DNA from: an uncultured beta proteobacterium
Lineage (GTDB): Bacteria; Pseudomonadota; Gammaproteobacteria; Burkholderiales; Burkholderiaceae
Direction of reading: 5' to 3'
DNA: 64,000 nucleotides
Assembly (NCBI GenBank): GCA_903892315.1
Contig: CAITHY010000058.1
Location: forward strand, 1-64,000
Part shown: piece by piece, positions 26,481 to 36,617 of the stretch
Layout: each line of letters opens with the position of its first letter
Position numbering within the stretch: position 1 is the stretch's first letter
Program-made: the position numbers and the translations under genes
Notes under the pieces: model-generated
The model's input: only the letters and a program-made list of their open reading frames with translations
Database searches by the model: none
What the model was told of the DNA's origin: nothing

Positions 26481-27411
26481 GGGTATCTGCCTTTGAGTTA
26501 ACAAGATTTACAAAGATTTCTTCTAGTGAGCTTTGTTTTGTGTGGAGATCCTTAAAGACAATACCCAGACTAGTGATCTTTTGTAGTAGCTGTGCAATAT
26601 TGATGTCTTCGTCTTTGGAGTCAAAGCGATAGGTAAGCTCATAGTGATCTTCCGAAAGACTTAAGCTCGGTAAATCCAACTCCTTCGGAAGGCTCTGGAG
26701 TGGGTTTTGTAGTTGAAGGGTTAGCTCCTTTTTACCCAATTTGTTCATAAGAGCTAATTTGTTGTCCACCATGATCAGTTCGCCGCTGCGAATAATGCCA
26801 ATACGGTCCGCCATTTCTTCCGCTTCTTCGATATAGTGCGTTGTGAGAATGACGGTGGTGCCGTTGTCTTTCAGAATTTTGACTAAATTCCACATATCTT
26901 TTCTGAGGCTAACATCAACCCCTGCAGTGGGCTCGTCAAGAAAAAGGATGCTGGGCTCATGAGAAAGTGCTTTTGCAATCATTACTCTGCGTTTCATACC
27001 ACCAGATAGCGTCATGATTTTGTTCTGACGCTTATCCCACAAAGATAGGTCTTTCAGAATTTTTTCAATGAAGGCTGGATTGGGTGCTTTCCCATACAAG
27101 CCCCGACTAAAGGTTACGGTATTCCAGACAGTCTCAAAAGAGTCGGTTGAAAGCTCTTGGGGTACTAGACCAATGAGTTCTCTTGCCTCACGGTAATCGT
27201 CGATGATATTTTTGCCGTCTACTAAAACCTGCCCATTGCTGGGGCTCACGATCCCACAAATGATGCTAATTAGAGTGGTTTTTCCTGCGCCATTTTGTCC
27301 CAGCAGAGCAAAGATCTCACCTTTGGATATCTCCAGATTAATCTCTTTTAGGGCCTCGAAGCCGGATTGATACGTCTTATTGAGATGAGAAATGGAAAGG
27401 ATGTTTGTCAT
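26470..27411 (-). CDS. ABC exporter ATP-binding protein (YadG-like)
   Basis: About 313 residues with Walker [10 protein letters not shown], signature LSGGMKRR, Walker [13 protein letters not shown] and the switch histidine in [14 protein letters not shown]. The C-terminal extension after residue 220 is typical of DrrA/YadG ATPases. The ATG at 27411 is chosen over a TTG at 27420. It energises the permease encoded next. The 118-bp gap to the next gene is a divergent promoter region. Confidence 0.92.
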   Translation of the reverse strand: MTNILSISHLNKTYQSGFEALKEINLEISKGEIFALLGQNGAGKTTLISIICGIVSPSNGQVLVDGKNIIDDYREARELIGLVPQELSTDSFETVWNTVTFSRGLYGKAPNPAFIEKILKDLSLWDKRQNKIMTLSGGMKRRVMIAKALSHEPSILFLDEPTAGVDVSLRKDMWNLVKILKDNGTTVILTTHYIEEAEEMADRIGIIRSGELIMVDNKLALMNKLGKKELTLQLQNPLQSLPKELDLPSLSLSEDHYELTYRFDSKDEDINIAQLLQKITSLGIVFKDLHTKQSSLEEIFVNLVNSKADTHEA

Positions 27412-27538
27412 AAGTGCCAATGATATTGGAAATCAAGCGTCTTCGAAAAATCTGATGCACTGGCTTGAGGGGGAATGCTTAGCGTGTGCAGAGATTTTGA
27501 CCCTCCTGTAAGATCTTTCCATAACCAAAAGGAGGCTT

Positions 27539-28636
27539 ATGAAGATCAAATTGCATTTACTTGGCATATGTTTGGCGATGACATTCTGCTCAATCAGTGT
27601 ATTTGCTCATAAGGATGCGGAGCCAGTTCACCAAACTTACTCAGAGGGCAGTTTTCCTCTGGAGAACGGATCAATAATCGAGAATTTTAAGATCTCCTAT
27701 ACAACACAGGGGATTTTGAATGCGGATAAATCAAATGCTATTTTGATGGTGACGGCGATTGGTGGTAATCATCATCGAATTGATTACCTCATTGGCCCTG
27801 GCAAGGCTTTGGATACTGATCGGTATTTTGTGATTTGCACCGATGCCATTGGTAATGGATTGACAAGCTCCCCTTCCAATAGTCAAACTCAGGCAAATGT
27901 GAATTTTCCAGAATTTAATATTCGCGATATGGTCAATAGTCAATACCGCTTAGTCACGGAGCATTTTGGAATCACCAAGTTAGTGACAGTGGTGGGTGCC
28001 TCTATGGGTGGCATGCAGGCTTTGCAATGGGCAGTTTCTTATCCTGATTCCATGCAGTCAGTTGTTCCAATTATTCCGCTAGCAAAAACACATGCCTGGA
28101 CTACAGGGGTGCTTGAGATGCTCAGACAAAGCATCATGACTGACCCTGCTTACCAGAGTGGAAAATATGACAAGCCTGTTGAGAAGGGGATGCGCTTATG
28201 GGCGGGATGGCTGAGTGGGGTGATTGTCAGAACGCCTGCTTACCAGAACCAGCAATTCAAAACGCCTGAGGAGGAGATTCACTTTATTAATCAACTTCAG
28301 GATGCCTCTTGGAAGCGTATGGATGCAAACGATTGGATTTGGCAGTCACGCGCTTATGACCGCCATGATATTGGGCAAACAAACGGTTTCAACGGCAATA
28401 CGATTGCAGCCCTCAAATCCATTAAAGCAAAGACACTTATTCTCGCGGGCACTGGGGATTTATTAAATCCAGAATCTGATGCTAAAGAATCTGCAAAATA
28501 TATCCCTCACGTTAAATATATTGCCATTAATGAGGTGATGCCTATGGGCCATCTATCAGGAGCAGGGGCAACGCCAAATGAAAATGATGTTCAAAATAGC
28601 GCAATAAGACAGTTTTTATTGACTCTAAAAAAATAA
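27539..28636 (+). CDS. Exported MetX-like alpha/beta hydrolase
   Basis: 365 residues with a signal peptide (cleavage about residue 23, SVFA before HKDAEP) followed by a homoserine-O-acetyltransferase-like fold. The nucleophile is Ser155 in GASMGGMQA, the acid lies in AGTGDLLNPES and the histidine in MPMGHLSGAG. MetX itself is cytoplasmic; an exported member more likely hydrolyses an ester or amide in the periplasm. The gene stands alone, with a strong AAGGAGG ribosome binding site. A methionine-pathway role is unlikely. Confidence 0.82.
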   Translation: MKIKLHLLGICLAMTFCSISVFAHKDAEPVHQTYSEGSFPLENGSIIENFKISYTTQGILNADKSNAILMVTAIGGNHHRIDYLIGPGKALDTDRYFVICTDAIGNGLTSSPSNSQTQANVNFPEFNIRDMVNSQYRLVTEHFGITKLVTVVGASMGGMQALQWAVSYPDSMQSVVPIIPLAKTHAWTTGVLEMLRQSIMTDPAYQSGKYDKPVEKGMRLWAGWLSGVIVRTPAYQNQQFKTPEEEIHFINQLQDASWKRMDANDWIWQSRAYDRHDIGQTNGFNGNTIAALKSIKAKTLILAGTGDLLNPESDAKESAKYIPHVKYIAINEVMPMGHLSGAGATPNENDVQNSAIRQFLLTLKK

Positions 28637-28771
28637 AACGAAGCAGGGGTTTTGATTTTTCAAGCTGATTGAATCTGTATGAACGAGGCTGAAATTGAAT
28701 ATCGTATTCAGGTATTCAAGGGCAAATTTATATAAAGCAAAGCCCATAAGACGTATTATTAATATCAAGAA

Positions 28772-30223
28772 ATGGTGGACACTGCATTAATGAGCATAAA
28801 GACAAAACAAAATAAATACGATGTATTGGTCGTTGGCGGCGGTAATGCTGCTCTTTGCGCAGCTCTAATGGCGAGAGAGGCGGGAGCGTCGGTATTGGTT
28901 TTAGAGGCTGCTCCAAAGGAATGGCGAGGTGGTAATTCAGCGCATACCCGTAATATCCGTGCAATGCATGACCAGCCAGAAGATGTCATGTTGGAATCCT
29001 ATTCTGAAGCAGAATACTGGCAAGATGTACTCAAAGTAACTAGTGGTAAGACGGATGAACAATTGGCAAGATTTGTTATTCGCGCTACCTCTCAATGTCG
29101 TAAATGGATGACACATCATGGAGTGCATTTCCAGCCGCCCTTATCGGGGACTCTCAATCTATCCCGTACCAATGCGTTTTTTATGGGTGGTGGCAAGGCT
29201 TTAGTAAACGCGTATTACCGAAGTGCAGAGAAATTGGGCGCACAAATTCGATACAACTCACCGGTAGATTCATTAGAAATTCAAAATGGAAAATTCTTGG
29301 CAGCTTATATAGGTGATGAACGAATTGAGGCCAAGACTTGCGTCTTAGCAGCAGGGGGCTTTGAATCCAATCGCGAATGGCTCAAGGAGGCTTGGGGTAT
29401 TAATGAATATGGCGAATCCCCTGCCGATAACTTTTTAATACGAGGCACTCAATACAATAAGGGTGTTTTGCTGAAGCAGCTAATAGAGCTCGGCGCAGAT
29501 TCTGTAAGCGATCCAACTCAGGCGCATATGGTTGCAGTAGATGCGCGTGCGCCTTTATATGATGGCGGTATTTGTACTCGTATCGATGCAGTTTCATTCG
29601 GAATTGTGGTGAATAAAAATGCACAGCGTTTTTCCGATGAGGGCGAAGACTTTTGGCCTAAACGGTATGCATTCTGGGGAAGATTAGTTGCTCAGCAGCC
29701 CGGTCAAATTGGTTACTCGATCATCGATTCAAAAGTATTGGGTCGTTTTATGCCACCAGTATTTCCAGGTGAAAAAGCAAATACCTTGGAGGAGTTGGCA
29801 CAAAAGCTTGGATTAGATCAAAGCGCCTTAGTGCAGACAGTGAGTGACTATAACGCAGCGTGTAGAGTGGGAACATTTGATCATACGATCATGGACGACT
29901 GTCATACCGAAGGTCTAGAGCCGCCTAAAACGCATTGGGCTTTACCAATAGATAAAGGCCCCTTTTATGGCTATGCAGTTCGCCCTGGTGTCACATTTAC
30001 CTATTTAGGTTTAAAAACCGATGAGACTGCAGCAGTTCGTTTTAACAATCAACCAAGCGAGAATTTATTTGTAGCTGGAGAGATGATGGCTGGAAATGTA
30101 CTAGGCAAAGGATACGCAGCTGGAATAGGTATGGCTATTGGTACAGTATTTGGCCGAGTAGCAGGAAGCGAAGCGGCAAAAGCAGCATTACATCAAAAGG
30201 GTCATTCTCATGCAGCAACTTAA
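28772..30223 (+). CDS. tcuA: FAD-dependent tricarballylate dehydrogenase-like protein (TcuA)
   Basis: 483 residues of the fumarate reductase/succinate dehydrogenase flavoprotein type: N-terminal FAD motif [13 protein letters not shown], and the C-terminal [27 protein letters not shown], which matches TcuA. It would oxidise tricarballylate to cis-aconitate, passing electrons to the TcuB protein encoded next (14-base overlap). The start could be ATG 28772 or ATG 28790; neither has a strong ribosome binding site. Other polycarboxylates are possible substrates. Confidence 0.85.
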   Translation: MVDTALMSIKTKQNKYDVLVVGGGNAALCAALMAREAGASVLVLEAAPKEWRGGNSAHTRNIRAMHDQPEDVMLESYSEAEYWQDVLKVTSGKTDEQLARFVIRATSQCRKWMTHHGVHFQPPLSGTLNLSRTNAFFMGGGKALVNAYYRSAEKLGAQIRYNSPVDSLEIQNGKFLAAYIGDERIEAKTCVLAAGGFESNREWLKEAWGINEYGESPADNFLIRGTQYNKGVLLKQLIELGADSVSDPTQAHMVAVDARAPLYDGGICTRIDAVSFGIVVNKNAQRFSDEGEDFWPKRYAFWGRLVAQQPGQIGYSIIDSKVLGRFMPPVFPGEKANTLEELAQKLGLDQSALVQTVSDYNAACRVGTFDHTIMDDCHTEGLEPPKTHWALPIDKGPFYGYAVRPGVTFTYLGLKTDETAAVRFNNQPSENLFVAGEMMAGNVLGKGYAAGIGMAIGTVFGRVAGSEAAKAALHQKGHSHAAT

Positions 30224-31355
30224 CTCCTTAATTATGGAAGCGAGTGCTTTGGGCTCAAATGCGCCAGAAGTAGAAGCGGCTCGTATGCTGACTATCTGCA
30301 ACTCTTGCCGCTACTGCGAGGGATTTTGCGCAGTATTTCCTGCTATGACCAGAAGAATAGAATTTTTACCTGCTGACGTGAATTTCATGGCAAATCTTTG
30401 CCATAACTGTGGGGCTTGTTTGCATGCCTGCCAATATGCTCCACCACATGAATTTGCCGTGAATATTCCGAAAGTCATGGCACAAGTCCGCAAGGATACC
30501 TATATTGCCTATGCATGGCCAAAAGTTTTTGGCTCTTTATATAAATCAAATGGTGTGACCGTATCGTTGGCGGTATCGCTTTCGCTCATTTTATTTCTAC
30601 TCCTAACACTTGTAGTAAACGGAAGCTTAACTTCTGGTCCGCTTGAGGGAAATTTTTACAGTATCTTCTCGCACAATACCTTGGCAATCCTGTTTGGTGC
30701 AGTTTTTGGTTTTTCTGTTCTTGCCTTGTTTATTGGGCTACAGAATTTCTGGCGAGGCATTTCACCAGGTGCTACCTCAGGTGGTGCAGTAGCTGAAGCT
30801 ACACATAGCGCATTAACTTTAAAGTATCTTGGCGGCGGTCATGGAGAGGGCTGTAATAACGAAGACGATGCATTTACGTTGTGGCGTAAACGGTTTCATC
30901 ATTTCACGTTCTACGGTTTCATGCTTTGCTTTGCGGCTACTAGCGTAGCAACTTTATATCACTACTTGCTAGATCTACATGCTCCATATGCTCTGAATAG
31001 TTTGCCCGTTATTTTAGGTACGCTTGGCGGAATGGGTCTAATCATTGGACCCGCAGGTTTACTGTATTTAAATTTCAAGCGCAATGCTGAGCATGGAGAT
31101 GCTTCTCAAAAGCCAATGGATAGGGCATTTATTACACTACTCTTTTTAATTAGCGCCTCAGGCTTGGCGCTATTAGCTTATCGCGACACTATTGCAATGC
31201 CCGTATTGCTTGCCATCCATTTAGGTTTTGTAATGGGCTTCTTTTTAACAATGCCCTATGGGAAATTTGCCCATGGGTTCTATAGGCTTGCAGCGCTTCT
31301 AAAGAACGCAATTGAGAAGCGCCAACCTAACAAGCTTGGCCTAAGTGGAGAATAG
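30210..31355 (+). CDS. tcuB: TcuB-like iron-sulfur/membrane electron-transfer protein
   Basis: 381 residues: two Cys-rich clusters near the N-terminus ([15 protein letters not shown] and [19 protein letters not shown]) able to hold 4Fe-4S centres, then about six membrane helices with histidines suited to haem or quinone contact. It reoxidises the flavin of TcuA by passing electrons to the membrane quinone pool. It overlaps tcuA by 14 bases and is followed 5 bp later by a TctC-type receptor gene, so the three form one unit. Confidence 0.88.
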   Translation: MQQLNSLIMEASALGSNAPEVEAARMLTICNSCRYCEGFCAVFPAMTRRIEFLPADVNFMANLCHNCGACLHACQYAPPHEFAVNIPKVMAQVRKDTYIAYAWPKVFGSLYKSNGVTVSLAVSLSLILFLLLTLVVNGSLTSGPLEGNFYSIFSHNTLAILFGAVFGFSVLALFIGLQNFWRGISPGATSGGAVAEATHSALTLKYLGGGHGEGCNNEDDAFTLWRKRFHHFTFYGFMLCFAATSVATLYHYLLDLHAPYALNSLPVILGTLGGMGLIIGPAGLLYLNFKRNAEHGDASQKPMDRAFITLLFLISASGLALLAYRDTIAMPVLLAIHLGFVMGFFLTMPYGKFAHGFYRLAALLKNAIEKRQPNKLGLSGE

Positions 31356-31360
31356 CGACT

Positions 31361-32344
31361 ATGATGAATATGAATCAGAAAAATTTCTTTACTGTGTTTC
31401 TGGGCCTTGCATTGAGCGTGCTTAGTTACTCAGCAAATTCTCAAGAGTTTCCACCCAAAAAGACGATCACTATGGTTGTTGGATTTGCAGCGGGTGGGGC
31501 TGCAGATACAGCCGCTCGGATCATTTCAAGAAAACTCGGTGAGAACATTGGTGCAAATGTGGTTGTCGATAACCGTGGTGGTGCAGGTGGAAATATTGCA
31601 CATCAGTATGCGGCTAATGGACCTACCGATGGCAGCACTATTCTCTTTGGCTCAGTTGGACCGCTAACCATTGCTCCCCATATGATGAAGCTGCCGTACG
31701 ATCCCTTTAAGGATCTTTCGCCAATCACGATGGGGGTTAATTTCCCAAACATTCTGGTGGTGAATGCGGGTACTGGCATTAAAACGTTTGCAGAGTACAT
31801 TGCCTACGCCAAGAAAAATCCTAAAAAATTAGAATATGCCTCTACTGGCCCTGGTTCAGCCTCCCATCTTGCTGGAGAATTATTGGATGAAATGGCGGGT
31901 ATTCAAACTGTTCACGTGCCATACAAGGGGGGAGCGCCAGCGCTACAAGATTTGCTAGGTGGTCGTATTGCGGCCTATTTTTCGACCTATAGTACGTCTC
32001 AGGCCTATATTGAAAATGGACAACTTATTCCTTTGGCGGTGACGGGCCCTCAGCGTCTTAAATCGCTCCCAAAAATACCAACCATTACTGAGTCTGGCTA
32101 TCCTGGATTTAATGCGACTAATTGGTATGCCTTTGTTGCTTCATCTAAAGTGCCAGTGCCAATATTGGATCGTTGGAATATCGAGATCGTGAAAGTATTG
32201 AAATCTCCCGATGTAGTTAAGCAGTTAAATGATCATGGTCTTACACCAATGCCTACTTCGCGTGACGAGCTTGCAAAATATATGGCCAAAGAATCAACAA
32301 CCTGGGGTCGATTAATCACGGATAAGAAAATCACCGGCGAATGA
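31361..32344 (+). CDS. Tripartite tricarboxylate receptor, TctC/Bug family
   Basis: 327 residues with a signal peptide (cleavage near residue 27, SANSQ before EFPPKK) and the Bug-family binding fold; GFAAGGAADTAAR is the usual ligand loop and YKGGAPALQDLLGG a later family mark. It would bind a tricarboxylate such as tricarballylate or citrate, fitting its operon with TcuAB. No TctA/TctB permease genes are seen nearby, so the membrane part must be elsewhere. Confidence 0.9.
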   Translation: MMNMNQKNFFTVFLGLALSVLSYSANSQEFPPKKTITMVVGFAAGGAADTAARIISRKLGENIGANVVVDNRGGAGGNIAHQYAANGPTDGSTILFGSVGPLTIAPHMMKLPYDPFKDLSPITMGVNFPNILVVNAGTGIKTFAEYIAYAKKNPKKLEYASTGPGSASHLAGELLDEMAGIQTVHVPYKGGAPALQDLLGGRIAAYFSTYSTSQAYIENGQLIPLAVTGPQRLKSLPKIPTITESGYPGFNATNWYAFVASSKVPVPILDRWNIEIVKVLKSPDVVKQLNDHGLTPMPTSRDELAKYMAKESTTWGRLITDKKITGE

Positions 32345-32418
32345 AATCACGTCGCTGCAAAGCCAGCCATACCCCAAGTGGTTGAAAATTCAATTAGAGT
32401 AATGAATCGCTAGTTCAA

Positions 32419-32444
32419 AAAAAGCCATCTGAAGATGGCTTTTT
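32419..32444. terminator. Bidirectional terminator after the tctC-like gene
   Basis: AAAAAGCCATC pairs with GATGGCTTTTT around a 4-base loop, between converging genes; A and T tracts on both sides allow use in both directions. Confidence 0.9.
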
Positions 32445-32462
32445 ATTTTGAAAATGATCCTG

Positions 32463-33617
32463 TCACTTTGTTTTTATGAAAGTGACCCAGTTTGCTCCTA
32501 GACCCCCAGGAACCCTCTCAATCAGATTGAGTTCACCAGTGGATTGATTGATTGAGTAAAGCGAAACTTTGTCTGATTTTTGACCAGAGGCAACCAAAAA
32601 TTGTCCGCTTGGATCAATATTGAATCCCCTAGGCATTTCCTCGGTAGGGACGGTAAATAGATACTTTACTTTGCCCGTTTGTGGATCCACTTCAAAGCCG
32701 CTTAATGTGCTCTTGGTTCTTTCTGATATGTAGAGAAATTTACCATTGGGTGTCAGTTTAATTTCGGCACTGAAAATCATGTTGGAGTCATCAAAAGCAG
32801 TTGCTTCAGGCGATCCAGTGGGAGGTCTTGGCCTTCCGGGAACTAGCTTGGAGTCGCTTGGGAGGCTTGAAGTGGCTTGAAGTTGAGTTAAGCCTCCTGA
32901 CTTGAGATCCCTAGAGAAGACAATGACTTCGCCAGTCATCTCCGTGATGACGTAGGCAAATTTATTATCTGCTGAGATCACAATATGTCTCGGACCTTGT
33001 TGTTTTTGAAGGGCTACCGAGCTTGCTGTTTCAGAGAGAGGTTTAGATTGAGATGCATTGAAGGTGTGGATTTTGATTTCATCTGTACCTAGTTGGGGTA
33101 CATAGACAAACTGATTAGATTCATCAAAGACAATTGAGTGAGGATTCTTACCTCCGCTTGGAAAAGCCTCCGCTGGAACGGGGTTGATAAAGCCATTGGC
33201 CTGAATTTGGTTAACGCTATTATTGTGACCCCCAAAAGAGGTTGCTAAGAGCCACTTACCAGTTTTATCGATCGAAACGTTTACCATGCTGTCCGCCAAT
33301 GGGATTGCTCCTGTCCACTTTAATTTGCCAGTGCTTTGATCAATTTGATACATGTATAAGGAAAATGGCTTAGAACGAACAGAGGCGTATAAATTTTTTC
33401 CATCAGGTGAAATAGCCATCGGCATCACAAATTTTCCAGCGGGATAACGACCTACTAAATTTAAGTGTGGGCTTGGGCCTGTTATGAGCTCATAGGCTGA
33501 TATATCAGCATCGTCAATATTCGAAATATAGGCATAGGTTCCACAATATGCGCTTGTTGCCATCGTTAGGCCAATCGTTGCTAGTGCCAAATTTCTAAAA
33601 ATCATTTTCTTATTCAT
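32463..33617 (-). CDS. Exported beta-propeller protein, lactonase family
   Basis: 384 residues with a signal peptide ending near residue 25 (SAYCG) and repeated blades of the 6-phosphogluconolactonase-like seven-bladed propeller (for example PMAISPDGKNLYASVRS, IVISADNKFAYVITE, IKLTPNGKFLYISERTKSTLSGF). Export to the periplasm makes a true 6-phosphogluconolactonase role unlikely; sugar-lactone hydrolysis or a binding role is more plausible. It is transcribed alone on the minus strand. Confidence 0.83.
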   Translation of the reverse strand: MNKKMIFRNLALATIGLTMATSAYCGTYAYISNIDDADISAYELITGPSPHLNLVGRYPAGKFVMPMAISPDGKNLYASVRSKPFSLYMYQIDQSTGKLKWTGAIPLADSMVNVSIDKTGKWLLATSFGGHNNSVNQIQANGFINPVPAEAFPSGGKNPHSIVFDESNQFVYVPQLGTDEIKIHTFNASQSKPLSETASSVALQKQQGPRHIVISADNKFAYVITEMTGEVIVFSRDLKSGGLTQLQATSSLPSDSKLVPGRPRPPTGSPEATAFDDSNMIFSAEIKLTPNGKFLYISERTKSTLSGFEVDPQTGKVKYLFTVPTEEMPRGFNIDPSGQFLVASGQKSDKVSLYSINQSTGELNLIERVPGGLGANWVTFIKTK

Positions 33618-33934
33618 GCTGTCTCCCTTTAAGTTTTTTAATAATTCACAATAGATTCTTAATTAAATTTTTATATTTTATGTATTCGCTATCACAATAT
33701 CGCAGGTTAAAGGTTTTGGGGTTACTACTAGGTTAACTGTTAAAGTAGTCAGTAGTTTTTTTGTGCATTGCATTATTTTCACAAAGTAGCTTCAGTGAAA
33801 TACTGCAAAAAAATTACCAATAGACCTTTAGAGGGGAGCTTATTTGTTGGTAACTTCGTCCTTGCGAAATCCGCTCAATATCTTAGTGTAGAGTGGTTGA
33901 ATTCATTAAATAACTTGAAAAGGAAAACGTATCT
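33618..33934. other. Non-coding divergent promoter region, 317 bp
   Basis: A strongly AT-rich gap between the lactonase-like gene (leftward) and the cupin gene (rightward). A GGGAG ribosome binding site for the leftward gene lies at about 33622-33628 and an AAAAGGAAAA site for the rightward gene about 33920. I see no convincing open reading frame, RNA gene or strong palindrome in it. Confidence 0.6.
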
Positions 33935-34432
33935 ATGTTGATCAATAAATTATTACGGTATTTTTTCGTTTTAGCTATTAGTTTTCTTGGTGTATTTGGT
34001 CTTTCTGCCCATGCTCAAAAAGCGCTTCCTAGTGGCTTTGTAAAAATGACACCCAGTGAAATTGTTTGGAAGGATGGCGAGAATGGCATGAAAAATGTGG
34101 TTCTCTTTGGGGATCCTAGCAAGCCTGGACTGTATATCGTTCGAAATATTTTCCCTGCTGGGGTGATGAGCACTCCTCATGCTCATGATCAGGATCGCTG
34201 GGTCACTGTTATTAAGGGGACATGGAATTCGGGAACCGATTCAAGCTGGGATCCAAGCACTACGATTGCTATGCCCGAAGGCAGTATTATGTTTCATCCG
34301 GCTAATGTAGTCCATTTTGACGGGTCCCTTAAAGAGCCAGTTGAAGTGCAAATTATTGGCATGGGACCAGTTAAGACAACGTACGTCTATCCAGACGAGG
34401 GAAAATTTGGAAAGCCACATAAATTAGACTGA
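33935..34432 (+). CDS. Exported cupin-domain protein
   Basis: 165 residues with a signal peptide (cleavage near residue 27, AHA before QKALPSG) and a single cupin barrel; TPHAHDQDRWVTVIKGTW supplies the first metal-binding motif and HPANVVHFDG the second histidine. Small periplasmic cupins of this type have no agreed function. It stands alone, with its start preceded by AAAAGGAAAA and a likely terminator at 34591. Confidence 0.85.
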   Translation: MLINKLLRYFFVLAISFLGVFGLSAHAQKALPSGFVKMTPSEIVWKDGENGMKNVVLFGDPSKPGLYIVRNIFPAGVMSTPHAHDQDRWVTVIKGTWNSGTDSSWDPSTTIAMPEGSIMFHPANVVHFDGSLKEPVEVQIIGMGPVKTTYVYPDEGKFGKPHKLD

Positions 34433-34590
34433 GACTTCTATAGTTTCAAGGCCAAGGTCTAGCGCTTGTTAATGGCTCTCCTGGTGTGGATATCTAGGCT
34501 GGGGCATCAGGAACTTTTTTGGATTAACTTAAAAGGGTAGATGGCTGTTGTTTAGCCAAAATGAAACATGAAGCTGTGGTGTAAACATTG

Positions 34591-34622
34591 CGATTTAGGG
34601 ACTGACTCCTAAGTCGTTTTTT
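34591..34622 (+). terminator. Intrinsic terminator downstream of the cupin gene
   Basis: CGATTTAGG pairs with CCTAAGTCG (one G-U pair, 8-base loop) followed by TTTTTT. It overlaps the stop codon of the converging SDR gene by two bases and lies about 160 bp after the cupin stop. Confidence 0.75.
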
Positions 34623-35316
34623 ACCAAGGCAACTTTTCCCCCGAGTAGGTGAGGAAGCTGCCTGAATCTTCCTTCTTTACGTTTGCAAGGATCTTCAACA
34701 TATCACTCACCGCATCTTGAGGATCTCTGCCGATTTGTTGACCACGAAACGGCTGCGACAAGTCGGAGTTTACGGTGCCGGGATGAAGAGCAATCAATGC
34801 AGTATTGGGTTTTGTTCTGGCAAATTCTATTGAGGCGGTTTTGATGATCATGTTGAGCGCCGCTTTGGAGGCTCGATAGCTGTACCAACCCCCGAGGCGG
34901 TTGTCTTCAATGCTACCCACCTTGGCAGAGAGTGTTGCCATGACCCCATGTTTTGGATCTAAGAGTTTAGAGAAGTGCTTGATTGTTAAAGCGGGACCAA
35001 TGGTGTTGGTATTGAACATCTCCGTTAGTTGAGATATGTTCAGGTCATCTGACTTCTTCTCGGGCATCCATTGTTCTGAATGCAACACGCCAATAGTATT
35101 GATGATCAGTTGAAACGGTCCTAACTCGGCCAGACTACTTGCAGATGATTCAATAGTCTCGGGATAATGGTAGTCAATTGCATGTTCAGACTTGCGATGA
35201 ATGCCAATGACTTTTGCGCAAGATGGGTGACTCTCCAGTAGTTTTACAAAATGGGACCCTATGGTTCCTGATGAGCCAATAATCAGGGCGCTAAATGGTT
35301 TTGGTAGCAAGTTCAT
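34621..35316 (-). CDS. C-factor-like short-chain dehydrogenase
   Basis: 231 residues, an SDR with GSSGTIGSH as nucleotide-binding motif and YRASKAALNM as the catalytic YxxxK; the layout resembles the CsgA/C-factor branch. Members of this branch are often near photolyase, pterin or ChrR-type genes, which is also the setting here (double cupin, FolB, cryptochrome-DASH within 8 kb). The reaction is unknown. The gene stands alone, divergent from the double-cupin gene. Confidence 0.82.
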   Translation of the reverse strand: MNLLPKPFSALIIGSSGTIGSHFVKLLESHPSCAKVIGIHRKSEHAIDYHYPETIESSASSLAELGPFQLIINTIGVLHSEQWMPEKKSDDLNISQLTEMFNTNTIGPALTIKHFSKLLDPKHGVMATLSAKVGSIEDNRLGGWYSYRASKAALNMIIKTASIEFARTKPNTALIALHPGTVNSDLSQPFRGQQIGRDPQDAVSDMLKILANVKKEDSGSFLTYSGEKLPW

Positions 35317-35461
35317 AAATGCCTATAAAAGCGTTCAGTATTTCAGGATATTGAAGAGACTTTAGCTCAGTTCAGGTAATAGCGTGCATAGCATTGATCT
35401 CTTTTTGCAGTCATTCCATTTGCTTGTTATGCTTAGGCATCCATTTTCTGAAATGTAATAA

Positions 35462-36145
35462 ATGAACATTAATGCTGATTACACTGAGCGGGTTGTCATT
35501 AACCATCATGACTTACCTTGGAGCCCTAGTCCTGAGCCTGGGGTCGAAAGACGCATGCTGGATCGCATAGGTGAGGAGGTAGCTAAGGCAACTTCTATCG
35601 TACGCTATGCACCGGGATCCCAATTTAAAACCCATCATCATGAATTTGGTGAAGAGATATTGGTTTTAGAGGGGGTCTTTAGTGATGAGACTGGAGATTA
35701 TTCGGCTGGAACTTACATCATGAATCCCCCCGGCTCCTCTCATGCCCCATTTAGTAAGTCTGGCTGCACACTTTTTGTCAAGTTGCGTCACCTTGGGTCT
35801 GATCAAGTAGTACGAGAGGTGATCGATATCAAAACTGCCCCTTGGTATCAGGGTATGGTTCCGGGTCTCAATGTCATGCCGCTGATGCAGCAGGGGAGCG
35901 GCTCAACTTTAGTCCGTTGGGCGCCACAAACGTATTTCAATCCGCATAAACATTACGGTGGCGAAGAGATATTTGTAGTGGAGGGGGTATTTGAAGATGA
36001 ACATGGACGTTATCCTGCTGGCACATGGATAAGGAGTCCTCATATGAGTTTGCACCAACCCTTTAGCAAAGAGGGCTGCACTATTTTTGTCAAGACCGGC
36101 CATCTGTTGGAAGATGGTGGCGGGAAGCAGGCTGCCTACTATTGA
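35462..36145 (+). CDS. Tandem cupin protein, ChrR C-terminal type
   Basis: 227 residues made of two similar cupin repeats: the first has FKTHHHEFGEEILVLEGVF, the second FNPHKHYGGEEIFVVEGVF, each with the following DE-x-G-x-Y/YPAGT strand. These match the cupin part of ChrR, the anti-sigma factor for the singlet-oxygen response, but the N-terminal zinc domain that binds the sigma factor is missing and no ECF sigma gene is adjacent. It is therefore more likely a stand-alone metal-binding enzyme or sensor. No clear ribosome binding site precedes the ATG. Confidence 0.85.
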   Translation: MNINADYTERVVINHHDLPWSPSPEPGVERRMLDRIGEEVAKATSIVRYAPGSQFKTHHHEFGEEILVLEGVFSDETGDYSAGTYIMNPPGSSHAPFSKSGCTLFVKLRHLGSDQVVREVIDIKTAPWYQGMVPGLNVMPLMQQGSGSTLVRWAPQTYFNPHKHYGGEEIFVVEGVFEDEHGRYPAGTWIRSPHMSLHQPFSKEGCTIFVKTGHLLEDGGGKQAAYY

Positions 36146-36200
36146 TAAGAGGTTAAAAAAGAAGCATTACTGATATAAAACTATCCCAGAAATTCATATG

Positions 36201-36587
36201 TCAATTTCTCATGTTTGATAAATCCTCTTTGCCAACTCTTAATCTCACACCAAGCGAGCCGCTGTTATTTCGGACCGGTGATTTTTTCAGGCTAATTTCG
36301 AGTGATTGAATTTGGGGGCATGCAGCACAGGCTTGAACGATTCTAGTCATTAGCCTTTCTTGGGTTTCATAATGGCCATCGATCGCCAGGCGCTCTATTT
36401 CCAGAACGAGTGGGTCGTAATCAAAGACACGGCTCATCTCATCTTTTGTGATGAGTACTAAATTCGAATCAATCCAAAGCGTGAGATCAAGCAAGTGCTT
36501 ATCAGGAATAGTGTCACCGTCTTGATAGGTTCCGATTTGAGTTTGTAGACTCAAATCCCTTAATTCGATAGATGCCGTACAAGACAT
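36201..36587 (-). CDS. Dihydroneopterin aldolase-like protein (FolB family)
   Basis: 128 residues of the FolB/FolX tunnel fold: IELRDLSLQTQIGTY at the start, RVFDYDPLVLEIERLA in the middle and SLKKSPV near residue 102, where FolB enzymes carry the catalytic lysine. It would act on a dihydropterin in folate or pterin synthesis. It is the third gene of an AlkB-FAD oxidoreductase-FolB run. Because a folate-type antenna (MTHF) is used by cryptochrome-DASH, a link to the gene at 41714 is possible; it may also be the main folate enzyme. Confidence 0.8.
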   Translation of the reverse strand: MSCTASIELRDLSLQTQIGTYQDGDTIPDKHLLDLTLWIDSNLVLITKDEMSRVFDYDPLVLEIERLAIDGHYETQERLMTRIVQACAACPQIQSLEISLKKSPVRNNSGSLGVRLRVGKEDLSNMRN

Positions 36588-36617
36588 ATTTCGTACCTTC
36601 GCTGATTAAATAATTTG

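Noticed and set aside
28680..28733. 17-codon reading frame upstream of tcuA
   Set aside because: Too short, without a ribosome binding site or amino-acid pattern suggesting a leader peptide.
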